DNA of 64,000 nt. Origin: Gnetum montanum (lineage: Eukaryota; Streptophyta; Gnetopsida; Gnetales; Gnetaceae). Both the position numbers and the translations under genes were made by a program. This document shows positions 13,301 to 24,401 of this stretch, in pieces (the stretch's first letter is position 1; each line of letters begins with the position of its first letter). The stretch spans positions 124,402 to 188,401 of the forward strand of contig MNCI01002962.1 in NCBI GenBank assembly GCA_015680685.1, read 5' to 3'. The notes under the pieces are model-generated. The model searched no databases. It was not told where the DNA came from and worked only from the letters and a program-made list of their open reading frames with translations.

Positions 13301-13663
13301 TTGAGGCGTTGCTGATTTTTTTTGATTAATTCTTGTTTTACATGAAATTTCAAATGTTGTCTTTTTAAGGATACAACCGAATTTCACAACCGAGATCTGC
13401 AACTTTGTGCCTATTACATAAATAATATACTCCCTTCCTTACTGATTTTACTATCTTCTGATCATTGACAAGGGAATAATCCGACACTTTCATCTTGTAC
13501 CCAAAAGGCTTCAACATAAAATTTTTACCAGTAAATCAATCTTCTAAACTAAAACACCCATCAACCTTCAAAACTAAGGCTGTACTTAACTTACAACCAT
13601 AGATTCTTACAATTTTGAATAAAATATTTTAACTATTCCATGGAATGGCCAAATGTGCCAACA
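10326..13663 (-). mobile_element. Solo LTR (minus strand) of a relative of element A, inserted in gag
   Basis: The 3,338-bp segment begins TGTTGGCGAC and ends AATGTGCCAACA. It is flanked by a perfect 5-bp duplication GATCT (10321-10325 and 13664-13668). Its reverse complement aligns with the LTRs of element A at both ends and around the TATA box: for example 'gattttaggtgcctgctgg'-type and 'ttttccccagagaaagag'-type blocks oppose 8790 and 8490. No internal retrotransposon sequence is present, so it is a solo LTR left by recombination between two LTRs. It keeps more CpG than the host LTRs (for example GCGATCGCCAACG), which suggests a younger age. The 12300-13400 part is GC-richer and poorly matched to the LTRs of A. 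Reading frames there (12339-12811, 12952-13402) have no recognisable domain. Confidence 0.88.
11531..11537 (-). promoter_or_regulatory. TATA box of the solo LTR
   Basis: TATAAAA on the minus strand is in the same relative place as in the LTRs of element A. A duplicated segment upstream of it (11553-11680 and 11883-12010) lengthens the U3. Confidence 0.5.
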
Positions 13664-13668
13664 GATCT

Positions 13669-13841
13669 ATCTACTAAGAGAGATTTTTGCACCAAGTAGA
13701 AGAGAGAAGAATAAAAGTAAAAAAGATCAAGTAGAGCAGAGTACTCAAAATCAAACTCTTAATAAATGGATGAAGAAACCAAGTTTTTATGGAGGTGGAT
13801 AATATGATCTAGTTGAGGATCTTAAATATGTCAAGGTGAAT
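13669..13841 (+). pseudogene. gag-protease connector of element A, middle part
   Basis: After the solo LTR the element's own coding sequence resumes. A lysine-rich stretch (KNKSKKDQVEQ) is followed by LNKWMKKPSFYGGG, a stop, and YDLVEDLKYVKVNV. The last motif matches the short conserved block that precedes the protease in plant Ty3/gypsy elements. It breaks off at 13841 at the next insertion and continues in frame at 15458 with NISIY. One frameshift or indel relative to gag is needed. Confidence 0.7.
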
Positions 13842-15457
13842 GTACTAACCAAAATCGTCGGTGTAAGGCTAGAAGGGAAAAAAAATAAACACTGAGGGAT
13901 CACCAGATGGGTACAGCTGAGCCTACCTTCGCATGAGGGCAAGCTAGAAAAAAGAAATGAAGGTAGAGTGCCTTGGATGGTCTGCATACAAATCAACCAA
14001 GGACTTCCCCAAGTGTAAACTGTGGCTTGCGCTGGGGTTATTGTAATTGATAACGTACGAAATGTAAATAATGATGTACTAGATACAAACCAGAGAGTGA
14101 ACAAAACTATATTGTAAACAAAGCATAAATTGAATTTAAAAACAGAGCAAATAATATAATGGCTGAAAAAATGAACAGTATTGTATTGCTTAGAAAGGGT
14201 GTGCATCGGTCAAAGTGTAGCTGCGCGTGTGGATGGCAAGTCAAGCACCAAGCCCCAGGGTGATGTGTTTCAGAAGTGTTTGGATGCTAGGAGTCGCATG
14301 TGTCTGAGCATCCAAAGTTGCTGGTTAGTGCTTCCTAAGCCATCCACCTTCAAAATTTCCAATCTCATTTATGTGAAGAGATGGGGTATTTATAAGGTTT
14401 GGCTAGGCTTGGGTGCAAAACTCATGAATGGAATCAACGGTTGAGAAATGAGAGGAAAACAGATCAAGTGACATGTGTTTGATGGACAGCTGTGTGTGAA
14501 TTGGACGTGTGTAGGCAAGCTACGTTCTTGACCGAATGCACTATATCTTACAACGTGTGTTGGCTTACGCAAGCTAGCTTACGCCCATGGAAGTAGATAC
14601 AATTTGGAGTGTAAGAGCTTGACAAGCTCACATATGATGAAAATGTACAGTGAAAATTTACAATGGTAATGTACAATAAGAACAATTGACTCTGGCTCGC
14701 TTGAAACTTCTCGATCCCATTGACTACTGCAGGATGTTGATTTGAATGGTTTTGTGGCTGTTTGAGGCATCTCTATTTCACCAGAGCTTCCAACGTGAGT
14801 TGTTTTTTTCTTGGCATGTCCTCATTGTGCGTTTGGTGTGCTTTTGACCAAGCATGATCAGTACTCACACTGCACTCACGCTGTCAGCGTGACCTGAACG
14901 TGAGTGAGCTAAAAATGACATATTTTACACCAAATTCTAATTTTTGAAGCCTATTTTTTGAGTACAACAATTTCTTGACTATGGTTGACCTTAAGAGTGA
15001 TCTGCAAGTCAAAAATTGAGCTTGATGTGCCTTGTTTTAAACCACTTTTGGTAACTCATGCTGGACTCATGCTGCTAGCGTGAGTGTAGCGTGACCATAG
15101 CATGAGCTATAAAAACTTGCAATTTTGGGCCTGAAATCTAGAATTATGAAGGCTGGAACTTGAATTTGTCAACAATGAACCCTGAGGATGACTTGCACCC
15201 TTGAAATCAAATCATTTTAACTCATTTTCGAGGCTCTCACAGTTTCTCACGTTGGACTCACACTACCAGCGTGAGTGTAGCATGAGTGAGAAAATTTGCA
15301 AGCCAACGTGTGTGCCTAGGACAAGCTAGCATGTGTGCCCAGGACAAGCCAACGTGAGTGTCATTCCTTAGTCAAATTTTTGCCTCTCAAAAGCTCAAAG
15401 GGGGTCTGAGTTATTCTCGTTCCAAAGTGTTAGGCCAAAATTAGTGGTGTTTTAGTG
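13842..15457. mobile_element. Probable non-autonomous CACTA-like (En/Spm) DNA transposon
   Basis: The 1.6 kb interrupts the pre-protease block of element A, and removing it restores the reading (KVNV, then NISIY). The right end reads ...GTTTTAGTG, whose reverse complement is CACTAAAAC. The left end reads GTACTAACC, a weak match. A 3-bp duplication AAT flanks these ends (13839-13841, 15458-15460), as known for CACTA elements. Near the right end are many short direct and inverted motifs of the type CAGCGTGAGTGTAG, as expected for subterminal repeats. No transposase is encoded. If the left end is read differently, the duplication would be 6 bp (GTGAAT) and another superfamily would be possible. 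Confidence 0.5.
14855..15360. repeat. Subterminal-type repeats (GCGTGAGTG motif)
   Basis: The motif ACTCACGCT / AGCGTGAGTG appears in both orientations around 14860-14905, 15050-15110, 15230-15290 and 15300-15360. Each cluster has an ACTCA(C/T)GCTG half followed by an AGCGTGAGTG half, so short hairpins could form. The spacing is roughly 190 bp between clusters. Confidence 0.7.
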
Positions 15458-15960
15458 AATATTAGTATATATTAATTATTATAGATTGGAGATCAACAAA
15501 AAAAAACTTTAGAGTTCATTAAAGGTAAAAAGAGAGTTGGATAATTAGAGTTAAGCTATGTATCTAGTGTTGATAAGATAGCAAAAGCTAGCTATGATTG
15601 TACTCTTGATAACGAAGCTCCTCCTTTTTTATTGACAATGAAGTTAAAAGACAAGTATCTTTACAATTGTTTGGTTGACTCTGGAGCTACATGTACTATT
15701 ATGCCATTTTCTATATGCAAAAAACTTAGTTTGATTCTAGAAAAATAAAATAAAAAGATTGTTCAAGTGGATAAAAGTAGAGTAAAAATTATGGATCAAC
15801 TATCCAATGGTCTATTAGAAATTTCTTTTGAACCCCGTATCAAATGTAGAGTAACTATTCAAGTGGCAGATATACTAGATTCACATAGTCTCTTGTTGAG
15901 TAGAAGTTGGAGTAAGAATTTCTTAGGTTACATATCAATAGATTACTCACATATTGGCTA
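15458..15960 (+). pseudogene. Aspartic protease of element A
   Basis: The protease cuts the Gag-Pol polyprotein. The active-site motif LVDSGATCTIMP is clear at 15671-15706, followed after about 60 residues by HSLLLSRSWSKNFLG, matching the second conserved block (LG...W). The N-terminal side begins with NISIY (15458) and continues GDQQKKTLEFIKG with in-frame stops. One stop (15746) splits the domain. It lies directly upstream of an RNase H domain rather than of the RT. Confidence 0.85.
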
Positions 15961-16119
15961 ACTTGGAATGGAGAGCCAAATCAAATATAAATTTGCAGTG
16001 GGCCATTGATGAGTGAAAATATTACTTCAAATGGAAAGAACAAACTTATCGAAACAAAAGCTTTTGAAACCAAAATTTGTAGAGTGCAAGAAGTTGATAA
16101 TTTGGAAAAAGAAGAATCT

Positions 16120-16520
16120 TAGGATGAGAGCAAATGGAAACTATACTTTGATGGTTCTTGTAACTCTAAAGGTGTAGGAGTTGAAATAGTTCTAGTAAAA
16201 GATGACTCCCCAAAAATATTCAAGGCAATTCATCTATCTTTCCCTTGTACTAACAACAAAGCTGAATATGAAGCTTTGTGTATTGGAATTAAGATAACAT
16301 TGAAACAAGGAATTGAGCAAATCATCATAAGGGAGACTCAAGATTAATTTGTGAATAGATTAAAGGTGATTTTGTGGTAAAAAGCTCATTCTTGCAACCT
16401 TATAAACAACTCATCTACAAAATGTTGGATCAATTTCATTGCTACAAAATAAAACATATAGGTAGAGAGGATAATTACATAGTAAATTATTTAGCAAAGG
16501 TAGCTTCAACATTAAATGTT
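16120..16520 (+). pseudogene. RNase H domain of element A located upstream of RT
   Basis: RNase H removes the RNA strand of the RNA-DNA hybrid. The readable motifs are WKLYFDGSCNSKGVGVEIVL (first catalytic Asp in DGS), CTNNKAEYEALCIGIK (catalytic Glu in AEYEAL), then RETQD where a G-D-S is usual, and near the end an IGREDNYIVNYLAKVAS-type block. This resembles the additional RNase H (aRNH) known from Tat-type plant elements. Here it sits between protease and RT, while the ordinary RNase H follows RT. Stops at 16345 and later make it inactive. Confidence 0.8.
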
Positions 16521-16547
16521 AAAAAGATAGAAAGTTAAGAGGGTGTA

Positions 16548-17650
16548 ATGATTAAGAATGAATATCAACCATCAATACTAGATAACATAAAGCATTTACA
16601 AGTATTTCAAGATGATGATCAAGTACTCAGGTTTATGAAAAATAAACTAGAATTTGAAAGTCAAATCATACCTAAAATAACATCAATGTTTAAGACAAAT
16701 TCCATTCCCAAAATGGTGATTGATTATGAAGATGAGTTTAGCAAAAATTTGCTTACTAGAAAAGGTATACATAATCTAGATGATCAAGCATATGAAGTCA
16801 TGAATTTCAAATCTATTGAGATACCAAAGATGTTAAATGTGACAAAGGGAAAGGATTCAATTTTGAAGCAAAATATATTATTACTCCTCAAAAATAATTT
16901 GGAAAATTTTGCTTGGCCTTATGATGATCTTAAAACTTTTTGACCAGATGCAATCATGCATAAGATTCCTTTGATAGACAGTTGTAAGGTAGTTAAACAA
17001 AAGTAAAGAAAGTTTAATCCATCATTTGAACTAGCTATAGAAGCTAAGATCAAGAAGTTATTAGAAGTTCGAATCATATATCCGGTCTAATATTTGACAT
17101 GGCTCGCTAACCTTGTTCTAGTAAGAAAGAAGAATGATGATATTAGGCTTTGTTTGGATTTTAGAAATCTAAATGAAGCCTTAGAAAAAGATAAATACCC
17201 ACTTCCTAGAATTGATGCAATGTTGATCAAAGTATTAGGTTGTCAAGTATATTCTTTTCTAAATGGGTTTTCAAGTTATAATCAGATCATGGTAGATAAA
17301 GGTGATAGATATAAAACAACATTTATCACCAAGTTGGGAACTTTTACTTACCAAGGAATGCCATTTGGATTGTCAAAGGTTGGAGCTATTTTTCAAAGAG
17401 TAATGGATTTATCCTTTAAAGGTTTAATAGGTGAATTTTTCATGATTTATTTGGATGATATCATCGTCTTTTCAAAATGGAAGGAAGATCATATTGATCA
17501 TCTTCAATAATTTTTTGATAAATGTCTTGAGTATGGTATTTCATTAAGTCCTGAGTAATGTATCTTTGGGATTAAATTTGGAAGTTTACTAGGTCATGTG
17601 ATTTTTCAAGAGGGAATTTCTATGAATAACTCTAAAATTCAAGTAGTATA
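16548..17650 (+). pseudogene. Linker and reverse transcriptase of element A
   Basis: Positions 16548-16943 form a 131-codon open linker that begins NEYQPSILDNIKHLQVF and ends NLENFAWPYDDLKTF, the usual lead-in to the RT. After two stops the RT begins near 17094 (MTWLANLVLVRKKND), with LCLDFRNLNEA, PLPRIDAML, FSSYNQIM, GMPFGLSK and the catalytic FMIYLDDIIVFSK (17441-17476). The reading then has a stop at 17508 and continues to about 17650. The order of motifs is complete. A fair number of stops are C-to-T type changes of CAG and CAA. Confidence 0.88.
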
Positions 17651-17781
17651 GAGCATTGATTATCTCACAAGTAAAAAATCTCTTAGATCTTTCTTTGGAA
17701 AGATAAATTTCATTAAGAAATTTATCCTCGAGTTCACTGAAATTACTAAATCTCTAATGCATATGTTAAAAATAGATGTCT

Positions 17782-18850
17782 TAATGAAGAAAACACTAGA
17801 ATTAGAAAAAACCGTAGTAGAAATTAGAAAGGCCATTTAAGAAGCTCCATACTTGGTAAAACCAAAATTGAAAAATCATCAATTTTACTAAGTTAGCCTA
17901 AGTGTGATGAGCATTAATCCTTAATCATCTGTACACATCTTGGAATTTGTGTACTACTTCTAGGATTACCAAGCACACATCACTCAAAACACTACTTGAT
18001 ATGCTATTGGGTTACCATGTACTTACACTTAAATGTTCGTGAATAAGACATACTCATTCCGCATTAGCAACATGAAGTGTAAATGATGATAAAGGAAATA
18101 TTAACTAAGAAATAAATAATTAATAATTAATAATTAAAACAAGTAAAAGCGAAGTGGATGCTGCAATGATGGAGTGATCTCAATCTTGATTGCTGATCAT
18201 GTGTGTGTCCAAGTACGTCACACTTGAACAAAGGTTCCATACAATTACAAGCATCACATTGCGAGCATGCATTAGGAACTAAAAACTAACAAAAAGACTC
18301 AAGACTCCTAATGACTAACTATTCTAATCCTCTACTCCTTCCTCCTTGTGCACCCAAGTGCTATATTTATAGGCTAACATAGGAATCACGATATCGTGTA
18401 TACAATATCATATCTAGGCTGCAATATCTTATACCCGATATCGTGTACCCAATATCAGGGCCTAGCAAACCATGATTCATCATTGGTAAAGCTAAAATTG
18501 AAAGAAGACTTTTGGTTATATACTTTTGCTTCAAATGATTTAGTTGCTATCATTTTAACTCAATAAGATGAGGGTCAAGATGAACTAATTAGATTCTTTG
18601 GGTATCAATTGAAAGGTTTAGAGCTAAATTATTTAGACTTAGAGAAATAGGCATTTGTGGTTAGTAAGGTACTTTAGCATTTCAAATATTACTTGGAAAG
18701 CTCATTAGTTTATATTATGCTAATAGAACTTGTAGTTAAACAATTCTTAGCCTAGAATGAAATTGGATTCAAAAGAGGGAAGTGGCTCATAAAGCTTTAA
18801 AATTTTAGGTTTTCAATGGAAATATGAAAAACTGTTCAAGGATTGGGATT
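17782..18850 (+). pseudogene. Second (native) RNase H of element A, interrupted
   Basis: The domain start is seen twice, at 17841-17890 (APYLVKPKLKN) and at 18480-18530 (SLVKLKLKEDFWLYTFASND), on either side of a foreign LTR. The downstream copy continues to IILTQ, then stops, then LNYLDLEK with AFVVSKVL and FKYYL, which are the usual RNase H landmarks after RT. Several stops are present. The doubled start is not a normal target duplication (see findings). Confidence 0.72.
17905..18482 (-). repeat. Minus-strand LTR copy of the GATATC type in RNase H of element A
   Basis: The segment runs from TGATGAGC to GATTCATCA (578 bp). Its reverse complement has the same layout as the LTR at 1387: GATATC repeats (for example CACGATATCGTG), TATAAATA near 18361-18368, then the poly(A) region. 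Its U5 end is shorter than in the relatives. I see no matching 5-bp duplication at its borders, so it is either rearranged or did not arrive as a simple insertion. Confidence 0.7.
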
Positions 18851-18859
18851 AACCAAGTT

Positions 18860-20153
18860 AATATCTAGAGATGAAAAATTATGTATGCTTAAGACTCATG
18901 AGGGAAACTAGTATAAAAAAATTCTAGAATTCCTTGATATAGGAAAAGTTCCCAATAACTTAACTGCAAGTCAGAAGAGAGCTTTCTTCAAAAAAGCAAA
19001 TAATTTGAGGTTAAAGATGGGATTTTATACAGAAAGTATTTTAAAAGGGTCTTTTTGGAATGTATTCACAATGATCAAATTGGTTCTATCTTGGAACAAT
19101 TTTATGATCATTCTAATTTATTTTATGAATCTCTTAAGTCCACTATGCAACATATACTTTGTTATGATTTTTATTGGTATAGTATGTATCAAGATATTAG
19201 TTCAAAAATTCAAATATGTTACAAATGTCAAATCCATGGACCAAACATATGAAAGGTGAGAGCTCCTTGAAACTAGTAATTGTGAATAGACCATTTTAGC
19301 AAAGAGACTTTGATTTTATTAGTATAATTACTCCTTCAAGAGCAAAACATAAGTTTATTCTCACAGCTACCAATTACTTTACCAAATGGTCCAAAGTAAA
19401 GGTTCTAAGAAAAATTTTAGCATAAGATGTGATTAATTTCTTAGAAGATAATATTTTATGTTGTTTTGGTCTACTTGAAGTATTGGTATCTGATAATGAA
19501 CTTACTTTTCAACTTGAAGAGTTTAAAATGTGGGCATCAAAAAAATCCATCTTTCTATTTTCTTCTTCGAATTATTATCCTCAAGGGAATGGCTTAGTTG
19601 AATCTACAAATAAAAAGCTTATTTCCTACATTAAAAAGTTGATGGATGGAAATCCAAGAAATTGGATTGATTATTTACAATCTACATTATTAACTAATTG
19701 TATCATATTTAAGAAGGCTATTGGAACGTTAGCTTATAACTTGGTCTATGGTCTGCTTGCAAGGATTACAAACAAGGTTATATGTTCGACCTCAAATTTT
19801 ATGCAAAAGTATAGTGAGAAAACTAATAAAGATCAAAGTTTCATGACTTTGCTCATCAAAAGAGAAGTTGAAATGGATAGAGCTAAAGATAATTTATTAA
19901 AGAATGCTTCTCAAATCAAAAGGTGATTCAATAGAAAGGCTTTAAAAAGAAATTTTAAAGTCGATTATCTTGTATTATTATGGAATATGAAGAAGCCAAA
20001 TAATTTTTTGACAATATGGACTAGTCCATTTCAAATCAAGAAACAATTATGGAAAGACACTTACAAATTATCGACACTAGATGGGATAGAGTTGTAGTTT
20101 TCGTATAATGTTTTACATGTAAAACATTATTTTGAAAAATTTTCTACAATGTA
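18860..20153 (+). pseudogene. Integrase of element A
   Basis: The zinc-binding region (18900-19250) is spread over shifted frames and includes CYKCQIHG at its end. The core has FDFIS (first Asp kept), NYFTKWSKVKVL, LVSDNELTF (second Asp kept, 19485) and QGNGLVESTNKK (catalytic Glu kept). The C-terminal part runs from YNLVYG to a chromodomain-free end near HVKHYFEKF (20130). The longest open stretch is 19429-19926 (165 codons). Stops and frameshifts elsewhere inactivate it. The three catalytic residues are intact, unlike in elements E and C. Confidence 0.88.
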
Positions 20154-21428
20154 AATATATATTTATAAATTAATATATGTATATAATACAGTAGTATATA
20201 TATGTAGGTAACTATAATAATATTTAGAATACATAATAGTAGTAAGTAATAAACCTTTATATATAGATTTTAATATGTAATTTTTAGTAGTAGCAAATAT
20301 ATAGACTTATATAATACTTAGCTATAAATATATATACCATATGTATGCTTAGATAAGTCTATATAACATTATTACAACATGTATAAGTTAAAGTACTAGT
20401 TAAAATATTTAATTTAAAGTGTTAGTTTTATTATTAAACTTATATTATCCCAAGTAATCATTACTTGTGATGAGTGTAAGTGGGAGTGATGGTTAGATAA
20501 CTACATTGTGGTGAATTAATTTTAACAACCAAATAGTGGAATTTGAATTAGCCAATCATATGATGATGGGAATTAAATGAATTTTGGCTAAGTGGTAAAG
20601 TTGGTTAGTAGAGTTGGTTGGAATTTTAAATTTGCCTTTCACTATATAAGGAGATGTGAATTTCTTCGAAATGCATCATGTTTAAGTTTAAGTTTTAAGA
20701 GAAAAAGTAATGAAGTGTTTAAGTGTGAGGTAGAGAATGGTTCTTGGATCTAGGACAATAAGAAGGCCTTTTATCCAATATGTTATGAGATGTTGTCCAG
20801 AGCATGTATTGAGAGTCTATTGTAAGGAAACTAACCATGGAGCATCTAGAGAAAGCCCTTTCTTAATTTAGCTTTTAGATGAGTTTAGATTTCTCATTGG
20901 TGTAATTTCTATACATTTCAATGTTTGGGGTAGCTTTCATGAATGTACCACTCAAGCTGAATATCAAGGAGAGTCTAGGAAAGATGATTCTTAGGGAGAG
21001 GCTTTTATGTCTTAAGAAATTGAAGCAACTAATTGGGAAGAATCTCAAAATTCACAAATTAAAGAGTGGGATCAAAAGGAGACAAAGAAAGTTGTTGAAA
21101 ACAAAAGAGAAGATCAATTTGAGGCTTTAACTATGCAAGAAGAGGAATAAAGGACATTCATCACAACTGAGATTACATATGAAAGGGTTCATGATATGAG
21201 AATCCCTAAGAAAGTTATTTTACCTATTCTCTTCCCACCTATAGAATACTTGTATGAATTTGTGTTTATATAGTTTCTTAATTTTTATTAGGAATGAGGT
21301 TTTTATTTCATCAAACCTTAAGTTTGATGAAAGTTTTCCTCAAAAAAATATTTCTATTCCTTTGTGAAAAGAAAAGTTTACAATGAAATCTATCTTTTTT
21401 AGCTAAAGTGTAAAAGTGGGGTATGAAA
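20154..21428 (+). other. 3' noncoding region of element A with polypurine tract
   Basis: The first 270 bases are almost pure A and T (TATATA-rich). Further on there is a TATA-like ACTATATAAGG at 20641-20651 and a short basic reading frame at 20921-21130 without a recognisable domain. The end (around 21408-21428, AAAAGTGGGGTATGAAA) is the likely polypurine tract for second-strand priming, directly before the 3' LTR. Confidence 0.6.
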
Positions 21429-24396
21429 TGTTGATACATTTAAGCCATCTTATGGAGCAAAATTTGTAAATTAATGTTTGGGTTTTATTAAAATCCAAAT
21501 ATTAATGGTGAATGCAAGATAGCATATAAATAAAAAAAAGATAAAAGTTCATTAGAGTTTGGTTTCCTTCTCGGTAAAATGAAAGTATTCACATGTCAAT
21601 AAATAATTAGGGTGTTTATTGTTACCATCATGAAGCTTGGTTTTAGTGTTAATTTATTATGATAATTTAAAGTTTTTTGAAAGAAGAAGAATAGTACAAA
21701 GATAGTTGTTGATTCAAGTGAAATGGCTAAGTGGAAAATAGCACAGGTACCCATAATTGCTCATGTTGTTTGAAGTTTTGAAAGATGAATATCTCTCCTA
21801 GAATTTGAAATATGGTGAATTAAGGAGATACTCTAGAATGAGTTAGTTATAGGGAATGAGTAGTATTATGAGCAATAAGATAAATTTTGAGTGCTGCTAA
21901 ATCTTCTAGAATGCCATTATCTGCATCAGAAGTTATTTATACGGTGTCTACTGTGTAAGTGTCAGAAATTTAATAGTAGGAGAGTAGGCTCAACAAAATT
22001 TTTCAAATTCACAAAAATTTGTAAAAACCATGAAAGCATCATCCAATATTTGAAAACACACAACAAAAAAAAAGGAAAAAACTAAGGCTATTATCAAAAT
22101 CACACTTTGGAGAAATGTAAGATGGGTATTGGCTGAATGTTGAAACCCTACATTGCCAAATTATTTTAAACAAACAATATCAAGATTGGAAAAATATGAA
22201 ACCCTAAGAAATTTTATTTTTCAGAGGAATTAATGGCACCCATAAGAAAAAATAGGAATGAACAATAAATATTTAAGCATTGATAAAATTTTAAAGCCTA
22301 GATTCAAGCGCCGGACACTATGAACTCATAAATGAGCTACAACACTCAGATAGTGCTTATTTTAAGATGGTGTTAGGGTTGGCAGAAATGACATCCAAAT
22401 CATGCAAAATAGATAGAGTTGAAAAACCTAGACTGCAAAAATGAAGAAAACATGTAGCTCCTCTTGGTTGGATTAGGTCGGAACTCAACCACGACACCTA
22501 TGGCTTTGTCTATGCCATTACAGGTTATGGTGATGCAATGGTAGTAAAAATGATGACGACGGAGTGGCAACAATGGCAACGGTGGCACAATAGCCATGAA
22601 GGTGACACTGGCGCAGTTGTAGGCTCCACTGACAAAGGGCTAGAAAACATTTGGTCTTGCTTGGAAGAAACAACATAAGGGTTGAAGCAGGATGCAGCAG
22701 ATGGTAGGTTTTACTCTCAATGTGGAAAGATAGAGATGCAATGTGTGGTGTTGAAGCCATGAGAAATGAACAAACATTATAATGTTTACATGTTTTATAC
22801 AAATGTGTTGATGAAAGTGGCAACAAAGCCAAAAAGCTGTAAGGATGATTTTAGATAGATAGATATATATATTGCAAAATTTGGATAAGGTTTATTGTTG
22901 TTAGAAAAAAGAAAGAGAAAGGGTTTATGAATGCTTAATTAATCTAGTATTATTTTTAATTCCCATAGGAAATTATGATTAATTCTTTTTAATTTTTGTA
23001 GTCTCTTATGGGACACTTGTCGACTTTAGCATATATTTCTTAAAATTGTTGTAACTTCCTATGGTGCTCTCCATGATATTTGTTACTAAGGAAACACTTG
23101 GCAACCATAGCTTAAATTGATAACAACATCCTATGGAAGTTATAACTTCTAAGGTAGTTATAAGTTAATATCCCTAGATATTTGTAATACTCTTAACTTT
23201 TCATGATTATTGTAACTGCACAAGGTCACTATAAAAAATCTTGAAGGGTAGAATTGAAGGGGGGGAGGGGGTGGGGGAGGGAAGATGAAGTAACTTGGAA
23301 GAAGAAAATTGAAGATTGTTTGTAAGATGGCTTGCTAAGCCATCAATTTGGCTACTTTGTTTCAATCTTGTGAGTTCAATTTGGCTTAGCTAATGGTTTA
23401 GATAGTATAGTACTTGGCATTTAATTTTGGGATTTTTCCTAGGTTGCTTTTATAGCTCTATTTTTGTGCAATATTAGACTTCTAAAGATTTTCCATAGAA
23501 GAGCTTATGTTGTTGAAAAGCCTCAAGAGAAATTTAATAGTGATTTCTTAACATAATTGCCTATTTTGAGCATAGAAAATCTAGGAAAAGCTTTGGTATT
23601 TTGAGACAAATGAAGTATATTCATTATTTAAAGTGTATTTCCTTGGTATTTTAATTAAAAAATTATCTAATCCTTTTGAAAGCTCTGTTGAATGCAATCT
23701 TTGACAACTATTAATTAACCAAAATAGAGACTCATACTTTTTCATTTATGTAGTAATTTTTGGTAGTATAATAGGATTGTGTTTTTAAACTTGCTTGTTG
23801 AGCTCTAAAAGTTTGAACAATTGGTAATTATTAAATTAGGAATAAATTTATTAGGAAGTGTTTCCTCATGTTAATTTATCTTAGTTAAATATTTGAGATT
23901 TTCATAAAAATATTTGTTCTTTTCTTTCTTCTTCTAAGTCCATTAAATCTTGCTCTATTTCTAGTTTTCTTGTGGAACTTTCTCTCTAGGAAAAATTAGG
24001 AGTAGATTGGTAGAATTGTGCTCAAATGTTTTTGTAAAATTTTATTTGTTACAAGTAGCATACTGTGAGGAATGTATAGAACAAGTGATTGAACAAAATA
24101 GGAATCTTTAACAACTTATAGTATTTGACAAAGTTAGCTAAATCTCTTTTATGATAGCTGATTACACTCTTATACATAACCCAATCATTTCAACATTCAC
24201 AATAGCAAACACATACACATGTCTAGTACATTTCATAACTACTAAGTTTATTTGGAGATATCTAGGCTTTGGTGTTGCCAAAGACTAGCAAGCACCTAAA
24301 TCCTATTTGAAGAACACCCTTGATCCTAAAACCCCTTAGTCATGAGACTATGAGGCCACCCTACATTAGTTGTTTGGTCCCATACAGTTGCCAACA
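21429..24396 (+). repeat. 3' LTR of element A
   Basis: The LTR is 2,968 bp, begins TGTTGATACATTTAAGCC and ends CAGTTGCCAACA. It is collinear with 5913-8902. The difference in length comes from small indels, including an extra G-rich stretch at 23257-23280. The TATA box is at 23230-23237. After it, the minus-strand element E resumes at 24402. Confidence 0.92.
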
Positions 24397-24401
24397 ATAA
24401 T

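Larger units (their letters stand above)
5913..24396 (+). mobile_element. Element A: complete Tat-like Ty3/gypsy LTR retrotransposon with nested insertions
   Basis: The element is 18.5 kb long, about 13 kb without later insertions, bounded by two 3 kb LTRs (TG...CA) and an imperfect 5-bp target duplication. The internal order is primer site, gag, protease, RNase H, linker, RT, RNase H, integrase, an AT-rich noncoding tail and the polypurine tract. It sits inside the pol region of the minus-strand element E, between its RNase H and integrase domains. Three later insertions lie in it: a solo LTR, a CACTA-like element and an LTR copy of another family. All genes carry stops and frameshifts, so it is inactive. 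Confidence 0.92.

Noticed and set aside
12339-13402. Several overlapping open frames of 62-133 codons on both strands
   Set aside because: They lie inside the solo LTR, overlap each other on opposite strands, and show no domain; the region is GC-richer, which lengthens chance frames.
20921-21130. 69-codon Lys- and Leu-rich frame in the 3' region of element A
   Set aside because: Short, low complexity, without domain, and another frame over the same bases is equally open.
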